Assembly: GCA_018873245.2 (NCBI GenBank)
Contig: JAEMBT020000003.1
Location: forward strand, 3,677,843-3,741,842
Origin: Archegozetes longisetosus
Lineage: Eukaryota; Arthropoda; Arachnida; Sarcoptiformes; Trhypochthoniidae
Direction: 5' to 3'
Length of the DNA stretch: 64,000 nt
A program made the position numbers and the translations under genes. The notes beneath the pieces are model-generated. The model saw nothing but the letters and a program-made list of their open reading frames with translations, was not told the origin of the DNA and searched no databases. This document shows positions 1 to 11,652 of the stretch, piece by piece; the first letter of the stretch is position 1, and every line of letters starts with the position of its first letter.

Positions 1-3000
1 TGATGCAAATCTCTTCAGTAATTTGGAAACTTTTTTCTTATTAAATTATCCTCAAGTATGTAATACATTGAATTCATAATTCAAACATTTTTTACACTAT
101 AAATAAATCTAAACATATTAAATAATAGTCTGAGAATGGCTCATAAATGAATGAAGAATGCATTTAATTCAGTCGTCAAGCTTTCAATTAATTATCCTTG
201 TATTCATGCCTTTATTCATTGATTGCACAAATGACTGATTTTTGATGCGCAAATCAAACTTAATCTGATTACAATTAATTTATTCTAGATTTATATTCAA
301 ATGTTACCAAATAAAGAAATAACTCTTTTGAATAGTTATAGCTTTAATATCAATATTAGATTTGAATTTGATACTAATTGAATAGTGAGACAACACCGAT
401 CTATTTATAAATGAATCATTAGTTTGTTTGGACATTCCTTTATCACGTATTCAAAATTATATCGTAATGATTGTCTGCAAATGACGCAAACCTAAGATAT
501 TTTGGCGCAAAATAGTATCAATTTGATGGAAGCACTCTTTTATCAGTTAAACTACTAAACTTGTACTTGTTTTCTTTTTTTACCACTTATTCTCTTATCA
601 GTACTAAAATGTCGGTTTGTCAATTAAATATTTATATATACTAATTAAAAGGAGATGCTTTGTCTTCGGTCAATTATCAATGATTTGACATAAATCAATA
701 CCAGAGACTAATAAACTATATGATCTAAGGCTAAAAATGTTGTTTTAGAACGACATTTAATGGAAATGTGTTATGTAAACATGAATTAAAAATGACGTTT
801 GTATTAAAGGTCAATGGAATTAAATTGACTTATATCAATAAGTTTCTATCTCAATTTGAGAAATGCACTCATTCTTCTCACTATATTTCACACTACATAC
901 TATTTCAGCTATTGCTTGCTTACACTTTTCACGTATATTTAGTTATTTGTCTCATTTGGATTATAGGTTTACTGCTAAAACCTCATATCGGTAATCAAAA
1001 GTGAAAGTTGCACACAAATTTCAATATCGGTTCACTTCAGTTCATTTATTATTAGAGATAACTTCATTTCGATTGCATTTTTACTTATTATTCAAGTGTC
1101 AAACTCTCACGATTTATTGTTATTATTATTGATACAACATTTGACTTCTATCTGAATATTCTTCCGTTCATTGATATGAGCAATAAATTGCTCAAAACTA
1201 AGATAATTGTGTTAATCTCCATTCTAACCTCCCCTACATTTATTTAGAAAAAGAGGAGCAGTTCTCAACTGCCTTTTCTGTACATGACTAATATCCGTCG
1301 TTTTAAGATTACAGATGATTCATTCACTAGACCCCAAATTTGGGACTTATCTTAAGTGATAAAATTTTATTTATAATTATCTTATGGTGTATTTCATAAG
1401 TTTACACATGAATTTTTTATTTCAATAAGACTCAGTCAACTTAGGTTTATTTGCAAACTTTAAGACATTATTAAATTGACATAAAAAATGCCATTTACTA
1501 AATGAGACTCGTTTTTTGGTTGAGATATCTCTGCGATCTAATGATTGCATTAATACTAAAACCTAAATTGCAGAAGAGATTTGGCGTTCATTTGCGTAGT
1601 CAATTATTTAAGTAGATGTGATTGCAGTCTAAATAAGCTATTAATTAGAATATTAAATAATAGATTATATCTCATAGGTAATATGAGCATAATACTTAGT
1701 CCTTCAACTCTTAATCAATAAGTTTCAACTTAAACTATTGATTCGATCAGTTTCGACTCCAAGCTAGGCCTTAATTAGTATAAGAGTTTTATTAATAATT
1801 ATTTTCTCCAAGAATAACAATCGATGTTTTCATATATGAAATAGAGTGATTTAATTAGCAAGGCTTTCTCAGTTGAATGAGGAATGTTTTTCATACGCGT
1901 TAACTGCAAAGTCGCACGTAGAGTGACAATATATTTCAAATTGACTTATTTGCTAATGATTTTTCCTTATTCTAAGCCTCCTATACCTACAGTCGTATTA
2001 AACCTAGACTATTAAAAGTAGTACTTCAGATGTTAATTATAAGGCTCCCAAATGTCACTCGAATATCACATGTCATGAAGCAGTTAATCATTCGTGCAGT
2101 TAAATGTCTCAGTGATGTGATTGTCACTCACTTCAAGGCTCCAATCAATGAAACCTCACTAAACAATTAATAATTAACACTTGGTTTTCTCTGCGATTTA
2201 AATCAAATGTTTCAAACAAGCTATTGTTATGTAAGACTCAAATTTAGCTGTTGTGCAATGTTGTTAAGAAATAGAAAGTGGTTTCAGTTTGATTTGCGTT
2301 AAGCACTGATTTAGGTCAAGATTATATTTGAAGTCTTAAAAACTTTGAAATCTATTTATAGTTTGAGCTACTTTTTTGTGTGCAAGACGATAAAGACGCT
2401 GCCATTATGTTCGTGAAAAGGCTTATTGAAAAGTATCCTCATGTCGATGCTAAGCTATTCATCGGTGGTGCGAAAGTTGGTGTCAATCCAAAAATAAATA
2501 ATATGCAACCAGGATATCAAGCGGCCAAATATGAACTCATTCTTATCTCTGACAGCGGTATCAGAAGTAAGTCTCACTTGATTACTAAAGTTTCAGAGCT
2601 GAGTAAGACTTGTTTATAATGATAATTAATTAACAGTGAAAGAAGACACTCTCTTTGATATGGTTTCATCGATGAAAGATGATGTGGCTTTAGTACATCA
2701 AATGCCTTTTGTTTGTGACAGAAAAGGTTTCCCATCAGTGCTTGAAAAAGTAAATTCATTTCTTCTAACACTTGGCTGTCACTTTGATTAGTTTTGCATT
2801 TTTGTAACTTAATATGCTCTCAATTTGATCAATAGGTGTATTTTGGTACAGCTCATGCTCGTATATACCTCTCCGCAGACTTCATTGGCATCAATTGCCC
2901 CACTGGTATGTCTGCACTCATGAGAAAGAAACTTCTTGATGAAGTCGGAGGTATCTCTGCTTTTGGTCAATACTTAGCTGAAGATTTCTTTTTTGCCAAA

Positions 3001-4371
3001 TCATTCACTGATAGGTATTGTTTTTCTATATCATTGTTATTAGAGCATTGCGAAAATTTGATAAAAACTCGGCAGATTAAAGTCATAAAAGCAAGAAAAG
3101 TTGAAGAAAGTTGTTTTTAGAATATGCACTCGCATAAATTTATATTTACTAGAATTAAATGTCAAAAAGTCAATAAAAAGCCAAAGTCGTTAGTCGTTTT
3201 TGACTTTTTATGACTTCTTATAACTTTTTATAACTTTTATGACTTTTGTATTTTAAGTAAAAAGTCAAACGCAATGCTGTAATTATTATGGGTTTGACCT
3301 AACTTTTGTTTATTTTGATACTTGATTAGGGGGTGGAAGTTAAGAATCAGTTCACAGCCCGCGTGGCAAAACTCATGTACTGCTGACATCGACTCATTTC
3401 AACATAGGATCACCAGGTCTTGTATTTTCTGACTTTTTTCACACATGTTAAAAGTCGACTATAAACCCAAAAATATTGTCGATTATCTCAATTTTCAAGT
3501 GCTTTTTCTGAGATAAGAGTTAGATATGATTTGCAAGATTCTATGCTTGATCTGAATAAGTTTTTTGATTTTGATCTAAATTTGCTATAAATATATGCTA
3601 AGTATTTTGAAAATTATTGGAATGAAGTAATGATAAGCTGAAACAATTTAGAAGTGGATCAGTGGTTCAATGAAAAGTTGTGACATTTGAAATTTGGTTT
3701 GACATGACAAATTGATCAATCAGTTTTGCTGATTCATTACTATTTCATATTCAAATTACGTGCCATGCAGTGTATTCTTATACTCATTGCAATGCATTTT
3801 ACTCGTATTTGATCGCATCAATGATTTTATTACTGCAATACAGATGTCTCGAAATAGCTGTCAATTGGCTTTCATTAATTATTTAAACTGAAATTTAGTG
3901 TTGAAATAATGAAAATATGATTTGTATTTGTTACAGATGGGCCAAACTTCGAATAGCAATGATTCCACATATGATACTTCTAGAGCCATTATCGGAGTGT
4001 TTAATGTTGGGTGTGTTGGCCGCCTGGGCCGTTAGCTTTCTATTTCAGTGCGATCCCTTTGCAGTCTACTTATTCCACATGCTATTATGGTTTCTACTAG
4101 ACTACGTTCTCTTGTGTATAGTTCAAGTATGTCTTATCACTCATTACATTGTCAAATATAAGTTTATTCATTTGGATTTTCCTCTCTTGACCAATAGAAT
4201 GGTCCGATACCGTTCAGTAAGACGGACTTTGTAGTGGCCTGGATGTTGAGGGAGTGCTGCGCTTTGATATTATTTATTCGTGCTCTTTGGGAACCAGATA
4301 TCAAGTGGAGAACTGGAACTTTTAAGTTAAAGTGGGGCGGCATTGCAGAAGAAGTCAAAACTAAGTTATAG
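1..4371 (+). CDS. UGCG: Ceramide glucosyltransferase (5' partial)
   Basis: The enzyme transfers glucose from UDP-glucose to ceramide on the cytosolic face of the Golgi, the first step to most glycosphingolipids. Coding exons placed by frame and GT-AG sites: 1-55 (cut by the window edge), 2362-2566, 2637-2749, 2836-3014, 3330-3416, 3937-4126, 4198-4371. All phases agree and give about 333 residues; the family has about 394, so only the N-terminal signal-anchor part is missing on the left. Visible motifs are [52 protein letters not shown] and, across the 3416/3937 junction, QHRITRW, which is the Q-x-x-R-W signature of this glycosyltransferase 21 family. Hydrophobic segments in the last two exons match the C-terminal membrane region. 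The acidic motif reads QDD where animal relatives usually have ED. The 87-bp exon at 3330 is the least conserved but carries GWKL, WQNS and the start of QxxRW. The first intron is about 2.3 kb; most others are under 530 bp. Confidence 0.95.
56..2361 (+). other. UGCG large intron, no gene seen
   Basis: The donor is GTATG after a CCT-CAA codon pair and the acceptor is TTTATAG before TTTGAGCTAC. The 2.3-kb interior is A+T-rich. Its longest open frame (768-1004) starts at an unsupported codon and resembles no family, so nothing coding is called here. Confidence 0.75.
3160..3265. repeat. Degenerate GACTTTTTAT tandem repeat with inverted 5' part
   Basis: Inside a UGCG intron the motif GACTTTTTAT or AACTTTTTAT recurs about five times between 3197 and 3250. 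It is preceded by the opposite orientation (AAAAAGTCAATAAAAAG, about 3165-3181). The block can fold on itself. It lies 65 bp upstream of the small exon at 3330. Confidence 0.6.
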
Positions 4372-4639
4372 CATCTCTTGTTTTATTTTTGTTTATAATT
4401 CAATTGATTCGTCATGAATTGGTCGAAAAGCGTTTTTTTAATATTTACAATGAAGTGCCTCTCATTTTATTTGTATATATAATATAAATCATCGCAGTCT
4501 AACTATCGACTGACAAATTATTTAATTTTCTACATAAACCCATCATTCGCTTCGGTGTCTATTATTTCATTGAAAGCATTCTTTTTGGAAACTATTTATG
4601 TGACTATTATGTGAGACTTAATTCTGTGTTTTTCATAAG

Positions 4640-4645
4640 AATAAA
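4640..4645 (+). terminator. Candidate poly(A) signal of UGCG
   Basis: This is the canonical AATAAA nearest downstream of the UGCG stop codon, about 270 bp after it. The assignment rests on position only. Confidence 0.35.
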
Positions 4646-5916
4646 CTGAACAGAAATACTTCTATTGAGCTCCAGACGAAGAAGAAGCTCAACAGTACAT
4701 TAGAATTAATCCAATTAGTTGACTCTCAGACTGTATTACTTGGAACCAGACATCGAACAAATCTCTAATTATGTTTCCGATTTGGTTGTGTTCTGTTATT
4801 GCAACAAATTTCAAAATCTGAACTAAATGTTAATCTCATTTAATAAGAGCGCAATTCGACAAAAATTGTTGAAATCTCAGTGTTAGGCGTTAATTGTATT
4901 ATTTTAAATTAAGTTAATATAGCATTTATTTTTGAATTGTTTTCAGAAGCAAATCTCTGATTATAATTTAAATTATTTTGATCATATACTTGGTCTTAGT
5001 ATTTTGTTACGTATTGTAAATCGAAATGTGTGACGCCTAAAGTGCTTATTGTTGGTAAACATGTGTAAGCTGGTGTTTCTCAACTTTCATGACTTGACTC
5101 TAAATCCTCTAATACTTTTATATCAAGAATGCAGAAATACTCATAACTGGAACTCAATTATGACAATATTGATGCTTTCAGTGTTTATAATTGAATATTC
5201 AAATGAAATTATACAGTATGAAAATCTCAAGAACGACATAATCAAAAGTTGAGAAATATTTGTATAAACACAACACTGACAAAAGTACAATAATCAAAGA
5301 TCTGTTCCACAAACCAAAATCTAACAGTTGAACCATAATTATCTGTATTGACATGAAAATAATTTGAATTTAGATGTTAACAAATAGAGATATTTTTATT
5401 TGATTAACTGGAATAATTTGTAATCTCACTGAATTACATGACTTAATTTTTTAAGCGAACATTCAAACAGAGATCAAATAGAATTGTGGTAGAGTTTTTA
5501 TTATTAATTTTATACAAATAACTTAATCTCGAAACAAGAACATGATCCCAGTGTTTATAAACATTCCTTGTTGTTAACTAATTAAACGGATTTCTACATT
5601 GTAATTGTAATGTCAAATTATTTACCTAGTCATTTGTCAGTTTATATGTTTCAATTAAGTCAATCTAACATTTCTCGCGCTTTAGACTTCAACTAAATTT
5701 CTCTTCTCTTTTCCATTTACTATAACCAATTAATCTAGTTTTAGAGCTCGTACTTTTGTCCAATATTTTTTCAATTTTGATTAGACAAATTGGAATTAAC
5801 CTTTTTGGTAGATCATCAATAAAATTCATAAGAAATGTTTGCCAGTATATGCAATTATGAATTAAGAGCACACGACCCTTAATGAGATTTTTTATTTTTT
5901 CTTTCCTTAAATCTCA

Positions 5917-5922
5917 TTTATT
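5917..5922 (-). terminator. Candidate poly(A) signal of ATG10
   Basis: TTTATT on the given strand is AATAAA on the ATG10 strand, about 85 bp after the ATG10 stop. Another copy is at 5891-5896. The assignment rests on position only. Confidence 0.35.
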
Positions 5923-6005
5923 TTGCCTCAATGTAAAAAAGTATTAAGTCTTACAATAAATATATTTCATTTATAATAAAAGTTATCTAATATGAGTTTT
6001 TCAAA

Positions 6006-9000
6006 CTATTCATTGTGCTTGATAAGATGTTTTCCATACTCTAAATTCATTTGAATTCCAGCGATAGGTCCGATAGTACTCAACCAAGTTATCAGATAGT
6101 TGTCTTTATCAAACATTTCTGAGGTATGTCCTCCTTCGTGATTGGTTGACAAGATATTCCTAAGCAAAGTTGAGGTATGGCACGGATGGATGGCATAGAA
6201 TGGTCTTTGGAGTAATGGGTGTTCCTATTATTAAATGATTTGTTAGTTTTATGAATCAACTATAGGCTCTATTATCGTAAATAGTAACATAATAATCAAA
6301 TTTATTTGAATTTTAGATTCTTTAAGAGAATTAATTGAGATTAGAGTTACCATTTGTGTTAACATAGAACCAAATTGTGCGTAAAGTGTAGTGTCAGTTG
6401 TTGGTTCAGTGCTGGCTGTGTCTGGCTCGTTGGCCGTATTGTATAGTTTTGGAATGCATTCCCAGATTTCTTCTAATTTCACTAATGATCCGTCTATTTG
6501 GACAAGACAATTAACTTTGATTTTCTAAGTCTATTTGCAAGGATTTTGCGTGAGAAAGTTAGAAAGAGTCGATCGATTATTGAAAAAGGAAAGCATTGTT
6601 TTATAAATCAATTAACTGAATAAAGATGTGATTGAAACCAATTGAAAAGTTTGTTATATGTATACCTTTGACTAAGACATCTCTTTCAACCAATTTAAAT
6701 AATAAATCAATTTAGAAAAGTCAAGACTCAAAGTTCAAACATATGAACATTTTTGGAAAAATCTTCTATTTTAAAAATCCATTAATCTTATCTTTGAGAA
6801 GAAGAAGATAAGATTTCGCTTATTTCGCTCTTATTTTTGACAACTTATAGAACAATACATAGAGTTATGTCTAATGAAATCTATTAATACTTTCTAGACT
6901 AATAATAACTATTTTAGTGTTTCTATTAGTTTAGATTCTTAATGGCCCTAAACCTAAAGGCGATTCCAACTGATATTATAACCAGAAATGAGTAGAAGTT
7001 AACTGTACCATAATGACAAAGTTGTTAGGATTCTGTTCTGATAATCTGAAGAATAGGAAACAATTTTGAAGTTAAAGAGTTAATGAAGAAATATAGTTGT
7101 TTAGTAATTGTAAAATAATCTATAAAATAAACGAAGCGTTCATCGTCGTGTTAAATCGAGTTGGGAAGTCAATTCAGAAAAGTTATGCAACAAAGTCATT
7201 TGGATGTCATACCTGGTTTGTTAGCAGTGAAGTACAAGACGGGAACTGAATAACTAATGCTGTATACAATATGGTATTCAAATTTAGCCAATTTTTGTGA
7301 TGAAAGCTGAGTTGCCTCTTGCGGGTCAATACTATCGTTGAGAATATTTTCTGTATCGCAACCATCGGCGATGTGTTGGTTTGGAGAATGGGGCAATATT
7401 TTATATTCTGTCTTTGCCAAATATAGTCCTCCCGTCTCGGTCTGAAACACAAAATCAAATATTTGAAAGTAACAAAAAATGATTCGCTCTTATCTCTGCA
7501 AACAATCGCGGCTTTTAGTGTATGACTTGCACAGAGTTTATGATATGCAGTGACGCACTTGAAATAATGGCCTCAAATTTATTATCTATATTTAGAACAA
7601 TTATTGAACTTAACATTTCAAATGCTATCTTTTGTAGACTAGAACATGACATGTGTATACCGATTGGAAATGTGCATTATTTCTAATAAGTTAAGAACCA
7701 ATAAGCTAAGAAACATTATCTGGATTTACAATATCTCCATTCAAATCGATCCAACAGATTACCAATAATTAAGATAATGTTTCCGTTCTTAATACATTAT
7801 TTCTATGGTTTGATTAATTGTCAAAGTTTGGGAAGCAATCATTTCAAGTTCATCATTAAGCAGTTCAACCGAGCGGTACTTTTGAGCTTATATAGAAGTT
7901 ATATTAGCTTAAAGCAGGTCTTCCTTCATAAATAAAATCAATACTATGAACGCCGGAAGGCTTTCATTTCAACAACAAGTTTAAGAAACAATAAACTGAT
8001 TTTAATTAATTCAATTCAATTCGACCAAAGTAACTTAAATATCAATTTAAAAATTTATATTAAAAATACAGTCAGTTTCATTTCCAAACTAAGATTTTAT
8101 TTCCGAACACTAAGTGCTGAACAATTGGAAATTTGGGTAAATATTCTTTGATATACATATTAAGTAATCCCCGATTTATTTTAGACCAATCGTCAACACC
8201 AGAAATGTTCCACAACTGGTTAGAGTGTTCAGCGAACGGACCCTTTTTTACTTCATGTATGAAGTTAATGGCTGAATAGAATATATAATCGTCTTTGTAC
8301 TTTGTGGCCACTTCTGGATCGGGAAACGATTGCGGCTCTATGTCCGGGTGACCGACTAGTTGAGACGATCCGAAATAAAATGGCAAAAACTGAAAGTCAT
8401 CTAATGAGAAGGCGCCGTGACTTCCGGCCGGCTCTAAACGGTATCGCAATTGGATCTTGCGAACTAGTGGCAAATAGACCACCGAAAATATGGTCAACAA
8501 CTGGTGACTCAAGTTTCTCAGAACTTCTTTGTTCAGCGCTTCGTCCGATGTGTTAATTAACTTCAATTTGTATAAACCCATTAAGAATATAATGAAACAC
8601 ATCTCATGACCAGTTCCGTAATCTATTCGCTGTTCGTTGCCGAATGAGTCCAACAAATAAGGCTTCAATTCAGTGGCATCGGAAGGATCGAAAGATTGAT
8701 TAAGATACGAGTCGACTGTATTCGACATTTGAGCGAACCAAACCCTAAAGGCTTTGTTGCCAAATCTTTGATTTTTGTCGTCATCGAATGGTTTGATTTG
8801 ATCGACAAGTAATGACAACTGATCCAACATTTCAACCATTTTGACTAATAATTCATGAGTTACTAGCTCTCTTCTGTTCAATGATCTGTTGTGGACTCCT
8901 TTAGCAAATTCATTCAATTGTTTAATAAAATTGAGATAATCTTTATATCCATCACATTTGAGCCACAATTCAATGTCTTCTCCGCTCAATATACGACGTT

Positions 9001-11311
9001 TTGGCTCTGATTTGGATAATGTTTCATTGGAATCGTTCAACAGAGACATGATTTGGTAGCTGATTTTCAAACCGATTTATAATAAAATGATTTGATTGTT
9101 TTGACAAAAAATTGATTAAGGCTGACAATTGAGTCAATCAATTAATAGGAAAAGTGATTCAAAGTGTTTGTTGTTTTCATCAAATCACTTCAACTGATCA
9201 TAGATGTCGACTCGAGTGACCATCGCTTCAACACAACGTGATTTTAGTCACAACTTCTCTCACTTCTAAGCATTAAATCCAAATTATTTGAGGAAAATGT
9301 TGTTTAAAACTTTTTAAACTTTGTTTTCAGACGTATTTCGTAATCAAATTATTTTTTAAGATTATTTTTTTAAAGAGAAATCTATTTTTAAAAAATGGCT
9401 AATTGTCATAAAAGTTTGGATGAATTTTTGAGAAAAGTTTTGTTGTCTGGACCAATAAGACTTCAATCACAATAAAATGATTTAACTATGAGAATACGAA
9501 CAAATTGCAAACAAGTTAAATACAATCCTCAGTTAAATTCAAACTGACTTCTCAACCGTTTAGGCATTTACTTTATGAATTGGTGCCAATTTGTTAGCAA
9601 AGGGGAGAAGAAGGAGAAGAAGAAAAGTTAAGCAAAAGAGTTAGCGATCGGCAGTGAAGTGATAATAATAATCCAATGATAGCATGATATGATGGCTATA
9701 AAATGCATTCATTGCCAAATCATGCATTCAATGTTTCAGTTGGCAATAGTTCCAGTTTTTCTAAACATTGTCGACGACTAAGTTTGAGAAAAATAAATCA
9801 AAATAACTAACTGTTACTCGAAAGGGGGGGGGGAAGAAAATGATTTTCAGATCTGTTCAGAGCCATTGAGGAGAATTTTCGACGCAGTTATCTATCCATA
9901 CATGAGTTATATGTATTTTTATATAATATTATTTACATAGATGTTAAGTGCAAATACTTGTTTTGTGGTTACAAACATAACTGAAGGGCAAGTCTTCAAA
10001 TTAAAACTTTTTGAATCTAATCCAAAGCCCGGTTCATCTCAATTCTATGCCAATTGAATCCTACCCTTAAATAATCTTCAGATCTTTGATCTCTGTTAGG
10101 TAAATGAATTGACTGTAAAGTTGAAAACTGTTGAATATGATATTTTGGTCAGCTATTTTATCGCTCAGGTGCTTATCAAGTCTTTTCGCTTATTATTATT
10201 ATTATTGCACTTTATTTTATCGTTCAATTATGAATCCGGATATTGGATTCGATCGAAACAATTTCTCTCAATAAGATCTCTGAGAAGAAAACTTTTATTG
10301 CTTTCAATAAAATGAGAAATAGTTAAGCCTTTTCGGTATTTATACTTAAGTCGATCTAATAACTCGATTAGAATTTCTATAGTTTTTATACAATTCAAGT
10401 TTAGAATACGGAAAATTAAAGTCTACACAGTCATTTGTGAGCCACATAAGAGGATCGAATCAATAAATTAATTATTCAAATTGTTTTGTTGCAAATAGGA
10501 TTGGACTCGACTCATCAACACCAGTCTAAGTTCAATTCAAAGTTCAAATTAACGTCATATAACTTTTTAAAACTAATTCCTCAAAAGTTTCCAATGGTAG
10601 CTATGAAAGATTTTAAGATTTGCAACTGATTCTTAGAGTATTGTTAGTGATGACTATTGGAATTGGTTTTTAAAGATTGTGGAAACTTTGATTTTGGTAA
10701 TCAGACTCACAAGTGAATGGACTGCTGCATTAACACATGCTAAGTCACACACTACAGAAGCATTGGCTTAACACGTTTATGCAGCGGCAATCCATTCGAT
10801 TACTGTTATACTCAAATCACAACCGTAGCTAGCGGGGAGGGGCTGGGGCTATAGCTCCCAAACATTTTTCAAAGCTCATGTGTGAGTCTGTGCTGAAAAA
10901 TCTTATGAAACACTTTGAAACTATCTATTTGAGGCATCAAGGGATTGCTTATTTTTAAAGATTAACAAAAGGTTTGATAAGAAACTTATAGACATCTGAA
11001 TGTTGATTAGCGCTTGCATGAAAAAATGTTTGGGGCTTTAGCTACCCCCAGACTAAAATTGTGGCTACTGCATTGATTGAAAAAAGCATCTTCCTACTTT
11101 ACATCAAAAATACCCATTTGATTCATAGTTAATAATGTAAACTTATAACTAAACTATATTCTAAAAAATAATAATTCCAATCATTTCTGACCGATAATTG
11201 TTTTTGAACCCAATTGTCGTTGACTTCGTTTGAAATAGCGATCAGTTTATTGGCTGAAGAAACGAATTCACTCCAATCGAGTGTTCCGTCAAATTGTTTT
11301 AAGTGATACAT
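6006..11311 (-). CDS. ATG10: Autophagy E2-like enzyme ATG10
   Basis: ATG10 is the E2-like enzyme that conjugates the ubiquitin-like ATG12 to ATG5 during autophagosome formation. Coding exons in transcript order: 11311-11192, 7441-7213, 6493-6351, 6224-6006. Phases agree and the product is 236 residues, against about 220 in vertebrates. Exon 1 has the expected N-terminal pattern (DWSEFV, then SNEVNDNW). Exon 2 has GGLYLAKTEYK and the diagnostic YHIVYSISYSVPVLYFTAN. Exon 3 has LEEIWECIPKLY. Exon 4 has EHPLLQRPFYAIHPCHTS with the catalytic cysteine at residue 179, then LITWLSTIGPIAG. Exons 2-4 are very secure. Exon 1 is placed by pattern: its donor is the weak TCG/GTCAGA, and the Met at 11311 directly follows a possible acceptor, so a further upstream start remains possible. 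The 3.75-kb first intron encloses PTPA on the same strand. The start faces Ssdp 341 bp away. Confidence 0.9.
7442..8077 (-). other. ATG10 intron 1, part downstream of PTPA
   Basis: This stretch lies between the ATG10 exon 2 acceptor (TTTGTGTTTCAG on the minus strand) and the PTPA stop codon. It holds the PTPA 3' UTR. No exact AATAAA was seen on the minus strand close to the stop, only the variant AATATA near 8055. Nothing else is recognisable. Confidence 0.6.
8078..9070 (-). CDS. PTPA: PP2A phosphatase activator (PTPA / PPP2R4)
   Basis: PTPA activates the catalytic subunit of protein phosphatase 2A and has been described as an ATP-dependent prolyl isomerase acting in cytosol and nucleus. The gene is one uninterrupted 330-residue frame, close to the 320-360 residues usual for the family. 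It aligns over its whole length: RILSGEDIELWLKCDGYKDY near 26-45, the nearly invariant DYGTGHEM at 150-157, YRLEPAGSHGAFSLDD at 210-225 followed by QFLPFYFGSSQL to 238, and KGPFAEHSNQLWNISGV at 276-292 followed by DDWSKINRGLLNMY to 306. A second in-frame Met at residue 8 could be the start, because conservation begins only near residue 26. The gene is intronless and sits wholly inside the first intron of ATG10, same strand. The complete frame and motifs argue against a decayed retrocopy. The C-terminus stops shortly after the last conserved block. Confidence 0.97.
   Translation of the reverse strand: MKISYQIMSLLNDSNETLSKSEPKRRILSGEDIELWLKCDGYKDYLNFIKQLNEFAKGVHNRSLNRRELVTHELLVKMVEMLDQLSLLVDQIKPFDDDKNQRFGNKAFRVWFAQMSNTVDSYLNQSFDPSDATELKPYLLDSFGNEQRIDYGTGHEMCFIIFLMGLYKLKLINTSDEALNKEVLRNLSHQLLTIFSVVYLPLVRKIQLRYRLEPAGSHGAFSLDDFQFLPFYFGSSQLVGHPDIEPQSFPDPEVATKYKDDYIFYSAINFIHEVKKGPFAEHSNQLWNISGVDDWSKINRGLLNMYIKEYLPKFPIVQHLVFGNKILVWK
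9071..11191 (-). other. ATG10 intron 1, part upstream of PTPA
   Basis: This stretch must hold the PTPA promoter and 5' UTR. It includes a run of ten G at 9824-9833, which is unusual in this A+T-rich window, purine-rich GAAGAAGGAGAAG sequence near 9606, and an inverted-repeat element at about 10822-11075. No further coding sequence is supported. Confidence 0.65.
10822..11075. mobile_element. Candidate non-autonomous inverted-repeat element
   Basis: Left arm GTAGCTAGCGGGGAGG...AAACATTTTTC (from about 10825) and the reverse complement of the right arm (GTAGCCACAATT...AAACATTTTTTC, ending about 11069) match imperfectly over about 45 bp. The interior is about 150 bp and non-coding. The G-rich arms stand out from their surroundings. 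No clear target-site duplication was found, so family and exact ends are uncertain. Confidence 0.5.
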
Positions 11312-11652
11312 AACTAAAAGTAAAAATGAATAAATAAATAAATCGGTGTATGATTTAAATTAAGACAATTTTGGTATAATTTCTATTAATTAGGAGCAAT
11401 GTAAAATAATGGTTAAGTTGTCTGATGAAAATATAGCAGAAATTAGTTTTAATGGTTTCTCGTGCAGTGTATGGCTCTATGGCTGTAGCGCTCATTTATG
11501 CGAACCCTCTATTCAGAATGGATTCGACCGAGAGCTGAACGCATTACAAAACCAGTCCTTCTCTCAGTTCTCAACTCACATATGAATTGTGTGTTTCATG
11601 TGAATCACGGGATTATATCGACGTTTGAAAATACATGGCGTGAATTAAGGCC
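11312..11652. promoter_or_regulatory. Divergent ATG10 / Ssdp promoter region
   Basis: The 341 bp between the ATG10 start codon (minus) and the Ssdp start codon (plus) must contain both 5' UTRs and at least part of both promoters. The half nearer Ssdp is less A+T-rich (for example GTAGCGCTCATTTATGCG). No TATA box at a convincing position was seen. Confidence 0.6.

Larger units (their letters stand above)
4372..6005. other. Convergent intergenic region UGCG / ATG10
   Basis: This 1.6-kb A+T-rich stretch lies between the two stop codons. It must hold the 3' UTRs of both genes. The only small open frames (for example 5049-5252) show no recognisable motif. No RNA gene or mobile element was seen. 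Confidence 0.7.

Noticed and set aside
8302..8556. Plus-strand open frame of 84 codons
   Set aside because: It lies antisense within the highly conserved PTPA coding sequence and is its shadow.
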